DNA from: Heyndrickxia sporothermodurans
GTDB taxonomy: Bacteria; Bacillota; Bacilli; Bacillales; Bacillaceae_C
Assembly: GCF_016785185.1 (NCBI RefSeq)
Contig: NZ_JAEKDY010000038.1
Reading direction: 5' to 3' (one strand)
Length of the DNA: 29,544 nt
Every line of letters starts with the position of its first letter. Position 1 is the first letter of the stretch. Made by a program: the position numbers and the translations under genes. The notes under the pieces are model-generated. The model was given only the letters and a program-made list of their open reading frames with translations. It ran no database searches and was not told the origin of the DNA. Positions 15,229 through 23,210 of this stretch are shown here, one piece after another.

Positions 15229-17004
15229 ATGGCTAATCAAACAGATAAATTAATTAAGGGTGGAAGCTTTTTAATTGAGGATATTTCTTATGAGCAAATG
15301 TTTACTCCCGAGGATTATTCCGACGAACAAAAAATGATCGCAAAAACAACGGAGGATTATGTAAATAATGAGGTTGTCCCGCAAGTAGAATATTTGGAAA
15401 AACATGAATTTGACCGCTCTGTTAAACTATTAAAATCTGCAGGTGATCTAGGTTTGTTAGGTGCAGACGTACCTGAAGAATATGGCGGTTTAGAATTAGA
15501 TAAAGTAAGCTCAGCGTTAATTTCTGAAAAAATGGCCAAAGTCGGCGGTTTCTCCATTTCTCATGGTGCACATGTTGGGATTGGATCCTTACCTATCGTG
15601 TTGTTCGGGAATGAAGAACAAAAGAAAAAATATTTGCCACTCCTTGCAACAGGTGAAAAACTAGCGGCCTATGCATTAACAGAACCAAGCTCAGGATCCG
15701 ACGCATTAGGGGCAAAAACGACTGCAAAATTAAATGAAGCAGGGACACATTATATTTTGAATGGTGAAAAACAATGGATTACCAATGCTGGATTTGCGGA
15801 TGTATTTGTTGTATACGCAAAAATCGATGGGGATAAATTTTCAGCCTTTATCGTAGAACGCGAATACCCAGGAGTATCAACAGGTGCAGAAGAAAAGAAA
15901 ATGGGAATTAAGAGCTCTTCGACACGTACATTAATTTTAGAAGATGCAGAAGTTCCTGTTGAAAATTTACTTGGTGAGGTTGGTAAAGGGCATAAAATCG
16001 CATTTAACATCTTAAATATTGGCCGCTACAAATTGGGAGTAGGTACAGTTGGCGGTTCAAAAAGCGCATTTGAAATTACTGTGAAATATGCAAATCAACG
16101 TAAACAATTTAAAACACCGATTTCAGCATTCAATTTAACAAAAGAAAAATTAGCAACAATGGCTTCGAAAATTTATGCTGCTGAAAGTTCTGTATACCGT
16201 ACAGTAGGTCTTTTTGACGAAAGAATGAGCCATGTCGATGTAAAAGATGGTCAAGAGATTGCTAATTCTATTGCTGAATATGCAATTGAATGTTCATTAA
16301 ACAAAGTATTTGGCTCAGAAGTTCTTGATTATGTAGTAGATGAAGGTGTCCAAATCCATGGTGGTTATGGATTTATGGATGAATATGAAATTTCACGAGC
16401 TTACCGCGATTCTCGTATTAACCGTATTTTTGAAGGAACAAATGAAATCAACCGCTTAATCGTACCTGGAACATTAATGAAAAAGGCAATGAAGGGCGAG
16501 TTACCACTACTTCAAAAAGTGCAAAGCTTACAGGAAGAACTTATGATGATGATGCCGGAAGAAATTGGAGATGGCGCATTAGATCAAGAAAAATATTTAA
16601 CACGCAGTGCGAAAAAAGTGGCGCTTATGGTTGCTGGACTTGGCGCACAAAAATTCGGAACGAAACTTGAACAAGAGCAAGAAGTTCTTGTTAATGTGGC
16701 GGATATTATTTCTTTAGCCTATGCAATGGAATCTGTCGTTCTTCGTACAGAAAAAGCAATTGCTAAAGAAGGTGTTGAAAAGAGCCAGCAAAAAATTCTT
16801 TATACACAAATCTTCTGTCAGGAATCAATCAATGAAATTGAACAATTGGCAAAAGAATCAGTTGTTGCCATTGAAGATGGTGATACATTACGAATGATGC
16901 TATCTGCACTTCGAAAATTGACTCGCCATACACCAATTAATGTCATTGCTAAAAAACGTGAGGCATCTGTGAAGCTTATTGAAGCTGAACGTTTTGTCCT
17001 TTAA
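15229..17004 (+). CDS. fadE: Acyl-CoA dehydrogenase FadE
   Basis: FAD enzyme for the first step of beta-oxidation, acyl-CoA to trans-2-enoyl-CoA. The 591 residues are longer than short-chain dehydrogenases because of a C-terminal extension of about 170 residues, as in very-long-chain enzymes and B. subtilis FadE. Signatures are AYALTEPSSGSDA and GEKQWITNAG (FAD/substrate loop), then GGYGFMDEYEISRAYRDSRI followed by IFEGTNEINR, with the glutamate of the active site. TAGGAGG gives a strong ribosome binding site for ATG 15229. It is the last gene of the fadNAE operon and is followed by a strong terminator. The electron acceptor would be an electron-transfer flavoprotein encoded elsewhere. Confidence 0.95.
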   Translation: MANQTDKLIKGGSFLIEDISYEQMFTPEDYSDEQKMIAKTTEDYVNNEVVPQVEYLEKHEFDRSVKLLKSAGDLGLLGADVPEEYGGLELDKVSSALISEKMAKVGGFSISHGAHVGIGSLPIVLFGNEEQKKKYLPLLATGEKLAAYALTEPSSGSDALGAKTTAKLNEAGTHYILNGEKQWITNAGFADVFVVYAKIDGDKFSAFIVEREYPGVSTGAEEKKMGIKSSSTRTLILEDAEVPVENLLGEVGKGHKIAFNILNIGRYKLGVGTVGGSKSAFEITVKYANQRKQFKTPISAFNLTKEKLATMASKIYAAESSVYRTVGLFDERMSHVDVKDGQEIANSIAEYAIECSLNKVFGSEVLDYVVDEGVQIHGGYGFMDEYEISRAYRDSRINRIFEGTNEINRLIVPGTLMKKAMKGELPLLQKVQSLQEELMMMMPEEIGDGALDQEKYLTRSAKKVALMVAGLGAQKFGTKLEQEQEVLVNVADIISLAYAMESVVLRTEKAIAKEGVEKSQQKILYTQIFCQESINEIEQLAKESVVAIEDGDTLRMMLSALRKLTRHTPINVIAKKREASVKLIEAERFVL

Positions 17005-17015
17005 TAAAATTCATG

Positions 17016-17047
17016 AAAATCCCTGATATCGCATCAGGGATTTTTTT
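17016..17047 (+). terminator. Terminator of fadNAE
   Basis: AAAATCCCTGAT pairs with ATCAGGGATTTT across the loop ATCGC, and the run of T continues to 17047. Confidence 0.92.
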
Positions 17048-17103
17048 AAATTAAATGTCACATGATAAAATTAATGACTGTATAAAGTTGTTGTTTACAA
17101 TTT

Positions 17104-17118
17104 GGAGGCATTTAAATC
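17104..17118 (+). promoter_or_regulatory. Ribosome binding site facing an ATC codon, upstream of the glycosyltransferase
   Basis: GGAGG at 17104-17108 is followed after seven bases by ATC (17116-17118). That ATC is in frame with the glycosyltransferase, and no stop lies between them. A stop (TAA, 17113-17115) lies directly before it, so the frame begins exactly here. This is the position where an ATG, GTG or TTG would be expected. See the findings. Confidence 0.6.
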
Positions 17119-17214
17119 CACAACTCGTGGAATCTTCTCAATAAACTCCAGCAAAAAATTTATATAACCGTCAAGTTTAAATTTTGGGTAAGCCATTTCA
17201 TCGCTTTACTTTGG

Positions 17215-18456
17215 ATGGCTTTTTCTGTAATTATTTCTTTTCCTTGGATTCATGATTTAGCAAAAATTGTTACTTATCCTATAGCAATAGCAATTATTTC
17301 CGGAATCTCTTATATTCCAGGATATTTAAATGCATTTCTAATTATCAGTTTATTGTTCGATAAACAACCCAAATTTAAAAATGAAAATCCAACAGAACCA
17401 GTTACTATTTTAATTGCAGCATTTAACGAAGAAAAAAGAATTTACAATACGTTAAAATACATTAAGAACCAAGATTATCATGGAAAGATTACTATCCTGG
17501 TAATTGATAATGCATCAAACGATCAAACGGTGGCAGAAGTAAATAGAGCGATAGACGAATTACAATTGAATATTAAATTGTTACATGAGAAGAGACGCGG
17601 AAAATTTTATGCATTAAATTATGGATTACAGTGGGCGAAAACCAACTTTGTCATCACATTGGATGCAGATACCATCCTCCATTCATCTGCGGTAAGAAAT
17701 CTTATCGCAAGAATAGAAAGTAGTCCAAATGATGTCGCCGCTGTTGCAGGTTCAATACTCGTCCGAAACAGTCGTGAGAATCTATGGACGAAAATTCAGG
17801 AATGGGATTATTTCTTAGGCATAGCTTCAATTAAAAGACTGCAAGGCTTATACCAAGGAACATTAGTAGCACAAGGTGCGTTTAGCATATATCGCATAAA
17901 GGATTTGAAAGAAATTGGTGGATGGCCAAATGCAATTGGCGAAGACATTGTGGTCACTTGGAGATTACTCGAAAAAAAGAGAAAAATATATTTTGAACCT
18001 CTTGCAGTAGCTTTCACCGATGTTCCCGCTTCTTTGATACAATTTATTCGCCAACGTTCAAGATGGGCAAGAGGAATGATTGAAGGATTACAAGCAATAA
18101 AACCTTGGGAACAACCGCAACTATATACAAAATATTTAACGGGTGTAAATTTGATCATGCCTTTTTTAGATATCACTTACACACTTTTTTGGATACCGGG
18201 ATTAATTTTAGCATTGTTTGGACATTATTGGATTGTCGGACCGATGACATTACTTGTTTTACCGTTAACTTTAATTAGCTTTGGAGTACTTTACCTATAT
18301 CAAAAGCGATTTGTGTTTCGTCCATTAAACTTAAAAATAAGAAACAATACAATTGGTTTTATTTGTTTTATTCTTTTCTACCAAATCATAATGTCCCCGG
18401 TTTCGACGTATGGATATATACAAGAGTTTTTAAAAATGGAACGGAAATGGAAATGA
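17215..18456 (+). CDS. Membrane-bound family 2 glycosyltransferase
   Basis: A processive-type glycosyltransferase (GT-A fold), probably making or extending a surface polysaccharide or glycolipid at the inner face of the membrane. The 413-residue frame from ATG 17215 has an N-terminal hydrophobic region. The catalytic domain starts at VTILIAAFNEEKRI and includes DADT as the metal-binding DxD, GWPNAIGEDIVVTWRLL with the base in ED, and the QRSRWARG motif. Two or three membrane spans follow at the C-terminus. This is the PgaC/IcaA and hyaluronan-synthase-like layout, though no other exopolysaccharide gene is nearby. ATG 17215 has no ribosome binding site. The frame stays open upstream to an ATC at 17116 placed correctly behind GGAGG, which would add 33 residues and complete a first hydrophobic span. 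In B. subtilis no such gene lies between fadE and yusI, so it looks like an insertion into conserved order. The sugar is unknown. Confidence 0.82.
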   Translation: MAFSVIISFPWIHDLAKIVTYPIAIAIISGISYIPGYLNAFLIISLLFDKQPKFKNENPTEPVTILIAAFNEEKRIYNTLKYIKNQDYHGKITILVIDNASNDQTVAEVNRAIDELQLNIKLLHEKRRGKFYALNYGLQWAKTNFVITLDADTILHSSAVRNLIARIESSPNDVAAVAGSILVRNSRENLWTKIQEWDYFLGIASIKRLQGLYQGTLVAQGAFSIYRIKDLKEIGGWPNAIGEDIVVTWRLLEKKRKIYFEPLAVAFTDVPASLIQFIRQRSRWARGMIEGLQAIKPWEQPQLYTKYLTGVNLIMPFLDITYTLFWIPGLILALFGHYWIVGPMTLLVLPLTLISFGVLYLYQKRFVFRPLNLKIRNNTIGFICFILFYQIIMSPVSTYGYIQEFLKMERKWK

Positions 18457-18507
18457 TGCTTTTTATATTAAAGAATTGTTAAAGTTCGGTGTTAATTTTG
18501 ACGCCAT

Positions 18508-18529
18508 GTTGATTTCAGCGGAAATCAAC
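18508..18529. terminator. Hairpin after the glycosyltransferase, possible terminator
   Basis: GTTGATTTC and GAAATCAAC form a perfect 9-bp stem around AGCG. The following bases are only moderately T-rich, so termination is uncertain. The rest of the 182-base gap before yusI shows nothing else I can name. Confidence 0.5.
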
Positions 18530-18638
18530 AATCTTGTTTAAGTGCTTATAATTAAAATAATACCTTTGAATTTCAATAAATAAGAAGGTAAAATAAAATT
18601 AGTGTCGAATCATATATTTGATTAGTAGGTGGTGAATC

Positions 18639-18998
18639 ATGATGGCATTAACATTTTATTGGTACCCAAAATGTGGGACATGTCGAAAAGCAAAAAAGTG
18701 GTTAGAAGAACATAATATTTCCTTTGAAGCCATACATATTTCTGAAAATCCACCGACTCAAAAGGAATTAGAAGAACTTTATAAAAAAAGTGGCCTAGAG
18801 TTAAAGAAGTTTTTCAACACTTCAGGGCAAAAATATCGTGAACTTGGAATGAAGGATCGGATAAAAACGGCATCTGAAGATGAGCTGTTAGCCCTTCTTG
18901 CATCAGATGGAATGCTCATTAAACGCCCCATTCTAACAGATCACGATAAAGTGACAGTCGGTTTTAATGAAGAGATGTATGAAAAGACATGGCTCTAG
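18639..18998 (+). CDS. yusI: ArsC/Spx-family thioredoxin-fold protein YusI
   Basis: A small (119 aa) protein of the arsenate-reductase-like family, which also contains Spx and MgsR. It begins ALTFYWYPKCGTCRKAKKWL, with a CxxC at the usual place, and has the conserved IKRPIL (Arg and cis-Pro region) and VGFNEE near the end. The function of YusI is not established. The C-terminal part lacks features I would use to call it an Spx regulator, and no arsenic genes are nearby. AGGTGG at 18627-18632 serves ATG 18639 or the next ATG at 18642 equally. It is followed by gcvH as in B. subtilis, but with a separate leader. Confidence 0.88.
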   Translation: MMALTFYWYPKCGTCRKAKKWLEEHNISFEAIHISENPPTQKELEELYKKSGLELKKFFNTSGQKYRELGMKDRIKTASEDELLALLASDGMLIKRPILTDHDKVTVGFNEEMYEKTWL

Positions 18999-19076
18999 TT
19001 TAGCACCAGTTAGCCTACTTACGTTTGGGAATTAGGTAACTATTTTTTCAAAATAATCATTGGAGGTATTTCTACT

Positions 19077-19460
19077 ATGAGTTTACCAAGTGAATTACGT
19101 TATTCTGAAGAACATGAATGGGTGAAAGAAGAAGGGAAAAGTTTGCGAATCGGAATCACCGATTTTGCTCAAGCTGAGCTTGGCGACATCGTTTTCGTTG
19201 AACTACCTGAAGTAGGGGACGAAGTAAAAGCTAACGAACCATTCGGCAGCGTTGAATCTGTAAAAACAGTCTCTGAATTATATGCACCAGTTAGCGGGAA
19301 AGTTGTTGCCGTAAATGAGGAATTAAGTGACAGCCCGGAATTTGTCAATGAATCACCATATGAAAAAGCATGGATGATTGTTGTTGAACCAACTAATACG
19401 GCTGAATTAGACGAGTTAATGTCAGCTGAACAATATGGAGAAATGATTAAAGAAGATTAA
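19077..19460 (+). CDS. gcvH: Glycine cleavage system H protein GcvH
   Basis: The lipoyl carrier protein that shuttles the aminomethyl group in glycine cleavage. In Bacillus it is also the relay for lipoate to other 2-oxoacid dehydrogenases. The 127 residues contain the lipoylation site in VESVKTVSELYAPVSG (Lys 63), and the start LRYSEEHEWVK is canonical. GGAGG lies about 12 bases before the ATG. The other glycine cleavage genes are not in the window, which is usual in Bacillus, where gcvH stands alone near yusI. It ends in its own terminator. Confidence 0.97.
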   Translation: MSLPSELRYSEEHEWVKEEGKSLRIGITDFAQAELGDIVFVELPEVGDEVKANEPFGSVESVKTVSELYAPVSGKVVAVNEELSDSPEFVNESPYEKAWMIVVEPTNTAELDELMSAEQYGEMIKED

Positions 19461-19477
19461 TAAATATTAATAAATGA

Positions 19478-19507
19478 AAACACCTTGGGGTTAGATCCAA
19501 GGTGTTT
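19478..19507 (+). terminator. Terminator of gcvH
   Basis: AAACACCTTGG and CCAAGGTGTTT form an 11-bp stem around an 8-base loop and end in TTTGTTAT. Confidence 0.85.
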
Positions 19508-19532
19508 GTTATATAAAGGATGAAATATTTTT

Positions 19533-19838
19533 ATGAAAGAATGGACAAAGGAAGAAGTTATTCAAAATACAGAGAACGCCGATAATCTTGCACTTTATTT
19601 TTACACTCCACTTTGCGGAACATGCCAGGTAGCAGGAAAAATGCTCGATATAGTAGAAAAAATCGTTCCTGAATTTGAATATAGCAAAGCTGATTTAAAT
19701 TATATGCCCGAAATCGCCGAACAGTATTCTATAGAAAGTGTTCCTTGCTTATTGATATTCCAAAATGGAGAATGTAAGGAAAAAATATATGCATTTCAAT
19801 CGGTTACGAATTTATATGATGTGTTAAAGAAATTCTGA
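19533..19838 (+). CDS. yusE: Thioredoxin-like protein YusE
   Basis: A 101-residue thioredoxin-fold protein with the redox motif CGTC (residues 28-31) in YFYTPLCGTCQVAGKML, and the cis-proline loop ESVPCLLIF. An additional cysteine sits next to the cis-proline. It is cytoplasmic, with no signal peptide. The physiological partner is not known. It may be a general disulfide reductase or a specialised one. In B. subtilis yusE and gcvH are separated by yusF and yusG, which are not found here. The ribosome binding site, AAAGGATGAA, is a bit far from the ATG. Confidence 0.88.
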   Translation: MKEWTKEEVIQNTENADNLALYFYTPLCGTCQVAGKMLDIVEKIVPEFEYSKADLNYMPEIAEQYSIESVPCLLIFQNGECKEKIYAFQSVTNLYDVLKKF

Positions 19839-19869
19839 TTGTTTCTCGACAAATTTCTTGGGAAATAAC

Positions 19870-19910
19870 TAGATAGTTCCTTGTTTTGACAAGATAAGCT
19901 ATCTATTTTT
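19870..19910 (+). terminator. Terminator of yusE
   Basis: TAGATAG (19870-19876) pairs with CTATCTA (19899-19905), with a second small stem CTTGT/ACAAG inside. A T-rich tract starts at 19906. Confidence 0.75.
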
Positions 19911-20001
19911 TTATTTTTAAAAACATTGTTGAACGATTGCTAAAGGATATATCGTTTGTTTCGTGAATTAATAATGTAAAAAGCATAGGGTGGGGATCTG
20001 T

Positions 20002-20340
20002 GTGGACACATTATTCAAACGGGTATTAGTTGAAATAAATAGAAGAAGTCATTTACAAACACTCCTTCCAAGGCATCAAATTTCAATAATGTTCAAATGT
20101 GAAGATAGAACATGGGGTATGAATCTTTCAAGGGTCCAAAGCAATTATACATCACATATGGATGAAAAAGCTGACTTAGAAATACATGTTTCTAAACAAG
20201 CATTACCATTACTTTTAAATGGAGATATTCGTCTATATCAATTGGTTAAATATGGTGAAGTTCAAGTGAAAGGATCATATCGGTATTCGTTGCTAGTAGA
20301 ATCTTTATTATGGTTATGCAGAGAATACAAAATCGCATAA
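20002..20340 (+). CDS. yusD: SCP2 sterol-binding-like protein YusD
   Basis: A soluble protein of 112 aa. The pattern MFKCEDRTWGMNLS, followed by ADLEIHVSKQALPLLLNGD and YGEVQVKGSYR, resembles the SCP2 sterol/lipid-transfer fold. In that fold a beta-sheet is followed by helices and a conserved G-x-I/V-x-V/I-x-G strand. The ligand and role are unknown. A frame from GTG 19990 exists, but that codon lies in the ribosome binding site GGGTGGGG; GTG 20002 is better placed. Position next to yusE matches B. subtilis yusD. The metNPQ genes that follow yusD in B. subtilis are absent here, and sufC comes about 750 bases later. Confidence 0.7.
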   Translation: MDTLFKRVLVEINRRSHLQTLLPRHQISIMFKCEDRTWGMNLSRVQSNYTSHMDEKADLEIHVSKQALPLLLNGDIRLYQLVKYGEVQVKGSYRYSLLVESLLWLCREYKIA

Positions 20341-20432
20341 AAACTTTTTATTTGACGTTAAGGGGGCTATCCAATGCTCCTCCACTTTTGTTCTTGACGC
20401 ATTTACCCTGTTTTAAATAAATAATCATTAAA

Positions 20433-20465
20433 AGAAGGCTTCGGTTTATCATACCGGAGCATTCT
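20433..20465 (+). terminator. Terminator of yusD
   Basis: GCTTCGGT and ACCGGAGC form an 8-bp stem with one G-T pair around a 7-base loop. AGAA and TTCT extend it after one mismatch. The bases from 20466 to about 20640 are AT-rich and I see nothing definite in them. Confidence 0.7.
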
Positions 20466-20676
20466 TTACTATAATGAAGGATTCGTAATGATTTTTAAGT
20501 ATACGTAAAATAATTTTGCCATCAAGCTCTTAAAACGTTTGATGAAGTAAATAAACCTTTCATATGCCTTTTGTTTGTTTTATTGATGTTTGTTACGATT
20601 GTATTCGTAAGTTTTAAAGCAAATATGGAAGGGATGATTCGTTATTAACTCTCTTGAGTTACAGTACACAAATGAC

Positions 20677-20835
20677 ATGGAAAAGGCATTACAAGGTGCA
20701 CATGGAGTTGGATATGAGGTGTACAAAAGAAGGCATAAAGTGAGAATGCTCGTTGAAAGAAGAAGAGAGCGGGAATATATCAAGTCCCAACGAATGGCAG
20801 CAGACCTTGGACGAAAGATGTTAAGTAATTTATAA
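20677..20835 (+). CDS. Small basic protein of unknown function
   Basis: A short gene I do not recognise. From ATG 20677 it encodes 52 residues starting MEKALQGAHGVGYEVYKRRH and ending GRKMLSNL, with a strongly basic middle (RRHKVRMLVERRREREYIKSQR). The composition is helical and coding-like, and it is directly followed by a good terminator. That ATG has no ribosome binding site. The frame continues upstream to position 20638 (VINSLELQYTND before the ATG). GGAAGGGATGA at 20627-20637 would place the start at a GTT (20641), again a near-cognate codon. It could be a small cytoplasmic nucleic-acid-binding protein, but no evidence exists for this. It may correspond to one of the small yuz genes of B. 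subtilis. Confidence 0.5.
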   Translation: MEKALQGAHGVGYEVYKRRHKVRMLVERRREREYIKSQRMAADLGRKMLSNL

Positions 20836-20849
20836 TATAAAAGTAGGAG

Positions 20850-20876
20850 AAACCAGTGTTGACTACACTGGTTTTT
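20850..20876 (+). terminator. Terminator of the small basic-protein gene
   Basis: AAACCAGTGT and ACACTGGTTT form a 10-bp stem around TGACT, followed by more T. Confidence 0.88.
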
Positions 20877-21036
20877 TCCTTCTATACAATGACCAAATAC
20901 ATAATCTTTTTAACGAATTAACAACTTGAATGAATTGCTATATAAAGGTAAAACTATAGTGATTAAATGAGGACTTTCAAAGAAAATCAAAGGGCGGACT
21001 TTCCTTATTGCTTATAGTTTTAATTTGTTATAAGAT

Positions 21037-21042
21037 TATAAT
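21037..21042 (+). promoter_or_regulatory. Possible -10 element of the suf operon
   Basis: TATAAT lies 55 bases before sufC. No good -35 hexamer is found 16-18 bases upstream, so the promoter may depend on an activator or another element. The rest of 20880-21036 contains GGACTTTC twice but no other feature I can support. Confidence 0.4.
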
Positions 21043-21096
21043 GAGAATAAATTGAGAATGAGTTTTGAAATTTTCATATACAACGGAGGTATAATC

Positions 21097-21882
21097 ATGG
21101 CAGGTTCTACACTTATCATTAAAGATCTACATGTTGAGATCGAAGGTAAAGAAATTTTAAAAGGTGTTAACTTAGAGATTAAGGGCGGCGAATTTCACGC
21201 AATTATGGGTCCAAATGGTACTGGTAAGTCAACATTATCATCTGCTATTATGGGCCATCCTAAATATATCGTAACAAAAGGCAGCATCACACTTGATGGT
21301 AAAGATGTTTTAGAGATGGAAGTTGATGAAAGAGCACGTGCAGGTCTCTTTTTAGCGATGCAATATCCAAGTGAAATAAGCGGTGTAACAAATGCTGAAT
21401 TTTTACGTTCTTCCATCAATTCACGTCGTGAAGAAGGCAATGAAATTTCTTTAATGAAATTCATTCGTGAAATGGATAAAAAAATGGAATTGCTTGAAAT
21501 GGATCCAAATATGGCACAACGTTATCTTAATGAAGGTTTCTCCGGCGGAGAGAAAAAGCGTAACGAAATTCTTCAATTAATGATGATCGAACCAAAAATT
21601 GCAATTCTTGACGAAATCGATTCAGGTCTAGATATCGATGCACTTAAAGTTGTTTCAAAAGGAATCAATGAAATGCGTAGCAATGATTTTGGTTGCTTAA
21701 TCATTACTCACTATCAACGTTTATTAAACTATATTACTCCTGACTATGTTCACGTAATGATGCAAGGTCGTGTCGTTAAATCCGGCGGTCCGGAATTGGC
21801 AGCTCGCTTGGAATCTGAAGGATATGACTGGATTAAGCATGAACTTGGAATTGAAGACGAAACAGTAGGGCAAGAAGCATAA
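21097..21882 (+). CDS. sufC: Fe-S cluster assembly ATPase SufC
   Basis: The ABC-type ATPase of the SufBCD scaffold on which Fe-S clusters are built in the cytoplasm. The 261 residues have Walker A GPNGTGKS (residues 38-45), signature FSGGEKKR, Walker B IAILDEIDSGLD and switch histidine TH in IITHYQRLL. These are the exact SufC variants and lack transporter features. The frame opens at 21052, but ATG 21097 after GGAGG is the start and gives the family length. It is the first gene of sufCDSUB, the only Fe-S assembly operon of most Bacillus species. Confidence 0.97.
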   Translation: MAGSTLIIKDLHVEIEGKEILKGVNLEIKGGEFHAIMGPNGTGKSTLSSAIMGHPKYIVTKGSITLDGKDVLEMEVDERARAGLFLAMQYPSEISGVTNAEFLRSSINSRREEGNEISLMKFIREMDKKMELLEMDPNMAQRYLNEGFSGGEKKRNEILQLMMIEPKIAILDEIDSGLDIDALKVVSKGINEMRSNDFGCLIITHYQRLLNYITPDYVHVMMQGRVVKSGGPELAARLESEGYDWIKHELGIEDETVGQEA

Positions 21883-21899
21883 AGTTGGGAGGACTTAAC

Positions 21900-23210
21900 A
21901 TGACTGTAGAAACAAATCTTTCAGTAGATCAGGCTTATGTTCGCTCCTTCTCAGAAGGAAAGGGTGAACCTGATTGGTTTACGGAGCTTCGTATTCAAGC
22001 ATTTGCTAAATCGGAAGAGCTTCCGATGCCTAAGCCTGATAAAACAAGAATTACTAGATGGAATTTTACTCAATTTACACAGCATACGATCGAAAGTGAT
22101 ACCTATCAAACATTAGATTCACTACCTGAAGCGGTAAAATCCTTAATTGATTTAGAAAATGCGAATAAAAACTTATATATTCAACATAATCAAACTGCTG
22201 CATTTTTAACTTTATCAGATGAGCTAAAAGATAAAGGTGTTATTTTTACAGATATTTTAACTGCTGTAAAACAACACGCTGATCTTGTTCAAAAATATTT
22301 TATGAAAGATGCAGTAAAAGTTGATGAACATAAATTAACAGCATTACATGCGGCACTTATGAACGGTGGAGTATTCCTATACGTTCCTAAAAATGTAGAA
22401 GTTACTGAGCCAATCCAAACAATTTATGTACATGATCATACCGAGGCACCACTATTTAACCACGTACTTGTTGTTGCCGATGATAATAGTTCAGTAACAT
22501 ATGTTGAAAACTATATTTCAACAAATGAACAAGCTAAAGGTATTGCGAATATCATTACTGAAATCATTGCAAACGGCAATGCTAAAATTGAGTATGGTTC
22601 CGTTGATAATTTAGCGGAAGGTGTAACTACCTATGTAAACCGTCGCGGAGTTGCTTATCGTGATGCCAATATTGAATGGGCATTGGGGATGATGAACGAT
22701 GGTGATACGATTTCTAATAATACGACGAATTTAATGGGAGACGGTTCTTCTTCCCACTCAAAAACTGTCGTTGTTGGCCGTGGTAGTCAAACACAAAACT
22801 TTACAACACAAATTACTCACTTTGGTAAAAACACCGAAGGCTTCATTTTAAAACATGGTGTTATGAAAGATGCCGCTTCATCTATTTTTAACGGAATCGG
22901 AAAAATCGAACATGGTGCTTCTAAATCAGATGCTGAACAAGAATCACGCGTTTTAATGTTAAGTGAAAAAGCACGTGGTGATGCCAACCCAATGCTTTTA
23001 ATCGATGAAGATGATGTAATGGCTGGACATGCTGCATCTGTTGGCCGTGTTGATCCAGTACAGCTTTATTATTTAATGAGCCGTGGAATTTCGAAAAAAG
23101 AAGCAGAACGATTAATCATTCATGGATTCCTTGCTCCTGTAGTAAATCAATTGCCTATCGAAGGTGTAAAACGTGCACTTATAGAGGTAATTGAAAGGAA
23201 AGTTAAGTAA
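21900..23210 (+). CDS. sufD: Fe-S cluster assembly protein SufD
   Basis: Scaffold subunit that pairs with SufB to form the right-handed beta-helix core of SufBCD. The 436 residues show the family C-terminus ending DPVQLYYLMSRGISKKEAERL and the helix region with SRVLMLSEKARGDANPMLLI. ATG 21900 follows GGGAGG; the longer frame from 21885 lacks a site. The stop shares one base with the sufS start (TAATG). No cysteine cluster is seen, as expected for SufD. Confidence 0.96.
   Translation: MTVETNLSVDQAYVRSFSEGKGEPDWFTELRIQAFAKSEELPMPKPDKTRITRWNFTQFTQHTIESDTYQTLDSLPEAVKSLIDLENANKNLYIQHNQTAAFLTLSDELKDKGVIFTDILTAVKQHADLVQKYFMKDAVKVDEHKLTALHAALMNGGVFLYVPKNVEVTEPIQTIYVHDHTEAPLFNHVLVVADDNSSVTYVENYISTNEQAKGIANIITEIIANGNAKIEYGSVDNLAEGVTTYVNRRGVAYRDANIEWALGMMNDGDTISNNTTNLMGDGSSSHSKTVVVGRGSQTQNFTTQITHFGKNTEGFILKHGVMKDAASSIFNGIGKIEHGASKSDAEQESRVLMLSEKARGDANPMLLIDEDDVMAGHAASVGRVDPVQLYYLMSRGISKKEAERLIIHGFLAPVVNQLPIEGVKRALIEVIERKVK

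Noticed and set aside
20518..20548. Imperfect inverted repeat CATCAA...TTTGATG as an operator or terminator
   Set aside because: Only six or seven pairs in AT-rich DNA, with no T-run and no matching known operator.
20580..20783. 67-aa minus-strand frame with a hydrophobic start and several cysteines
   Set aside because: It is antisense to the small basic gene and lacks a ribosome binding site. The plus strand has the terminator and the more coding-like frame.
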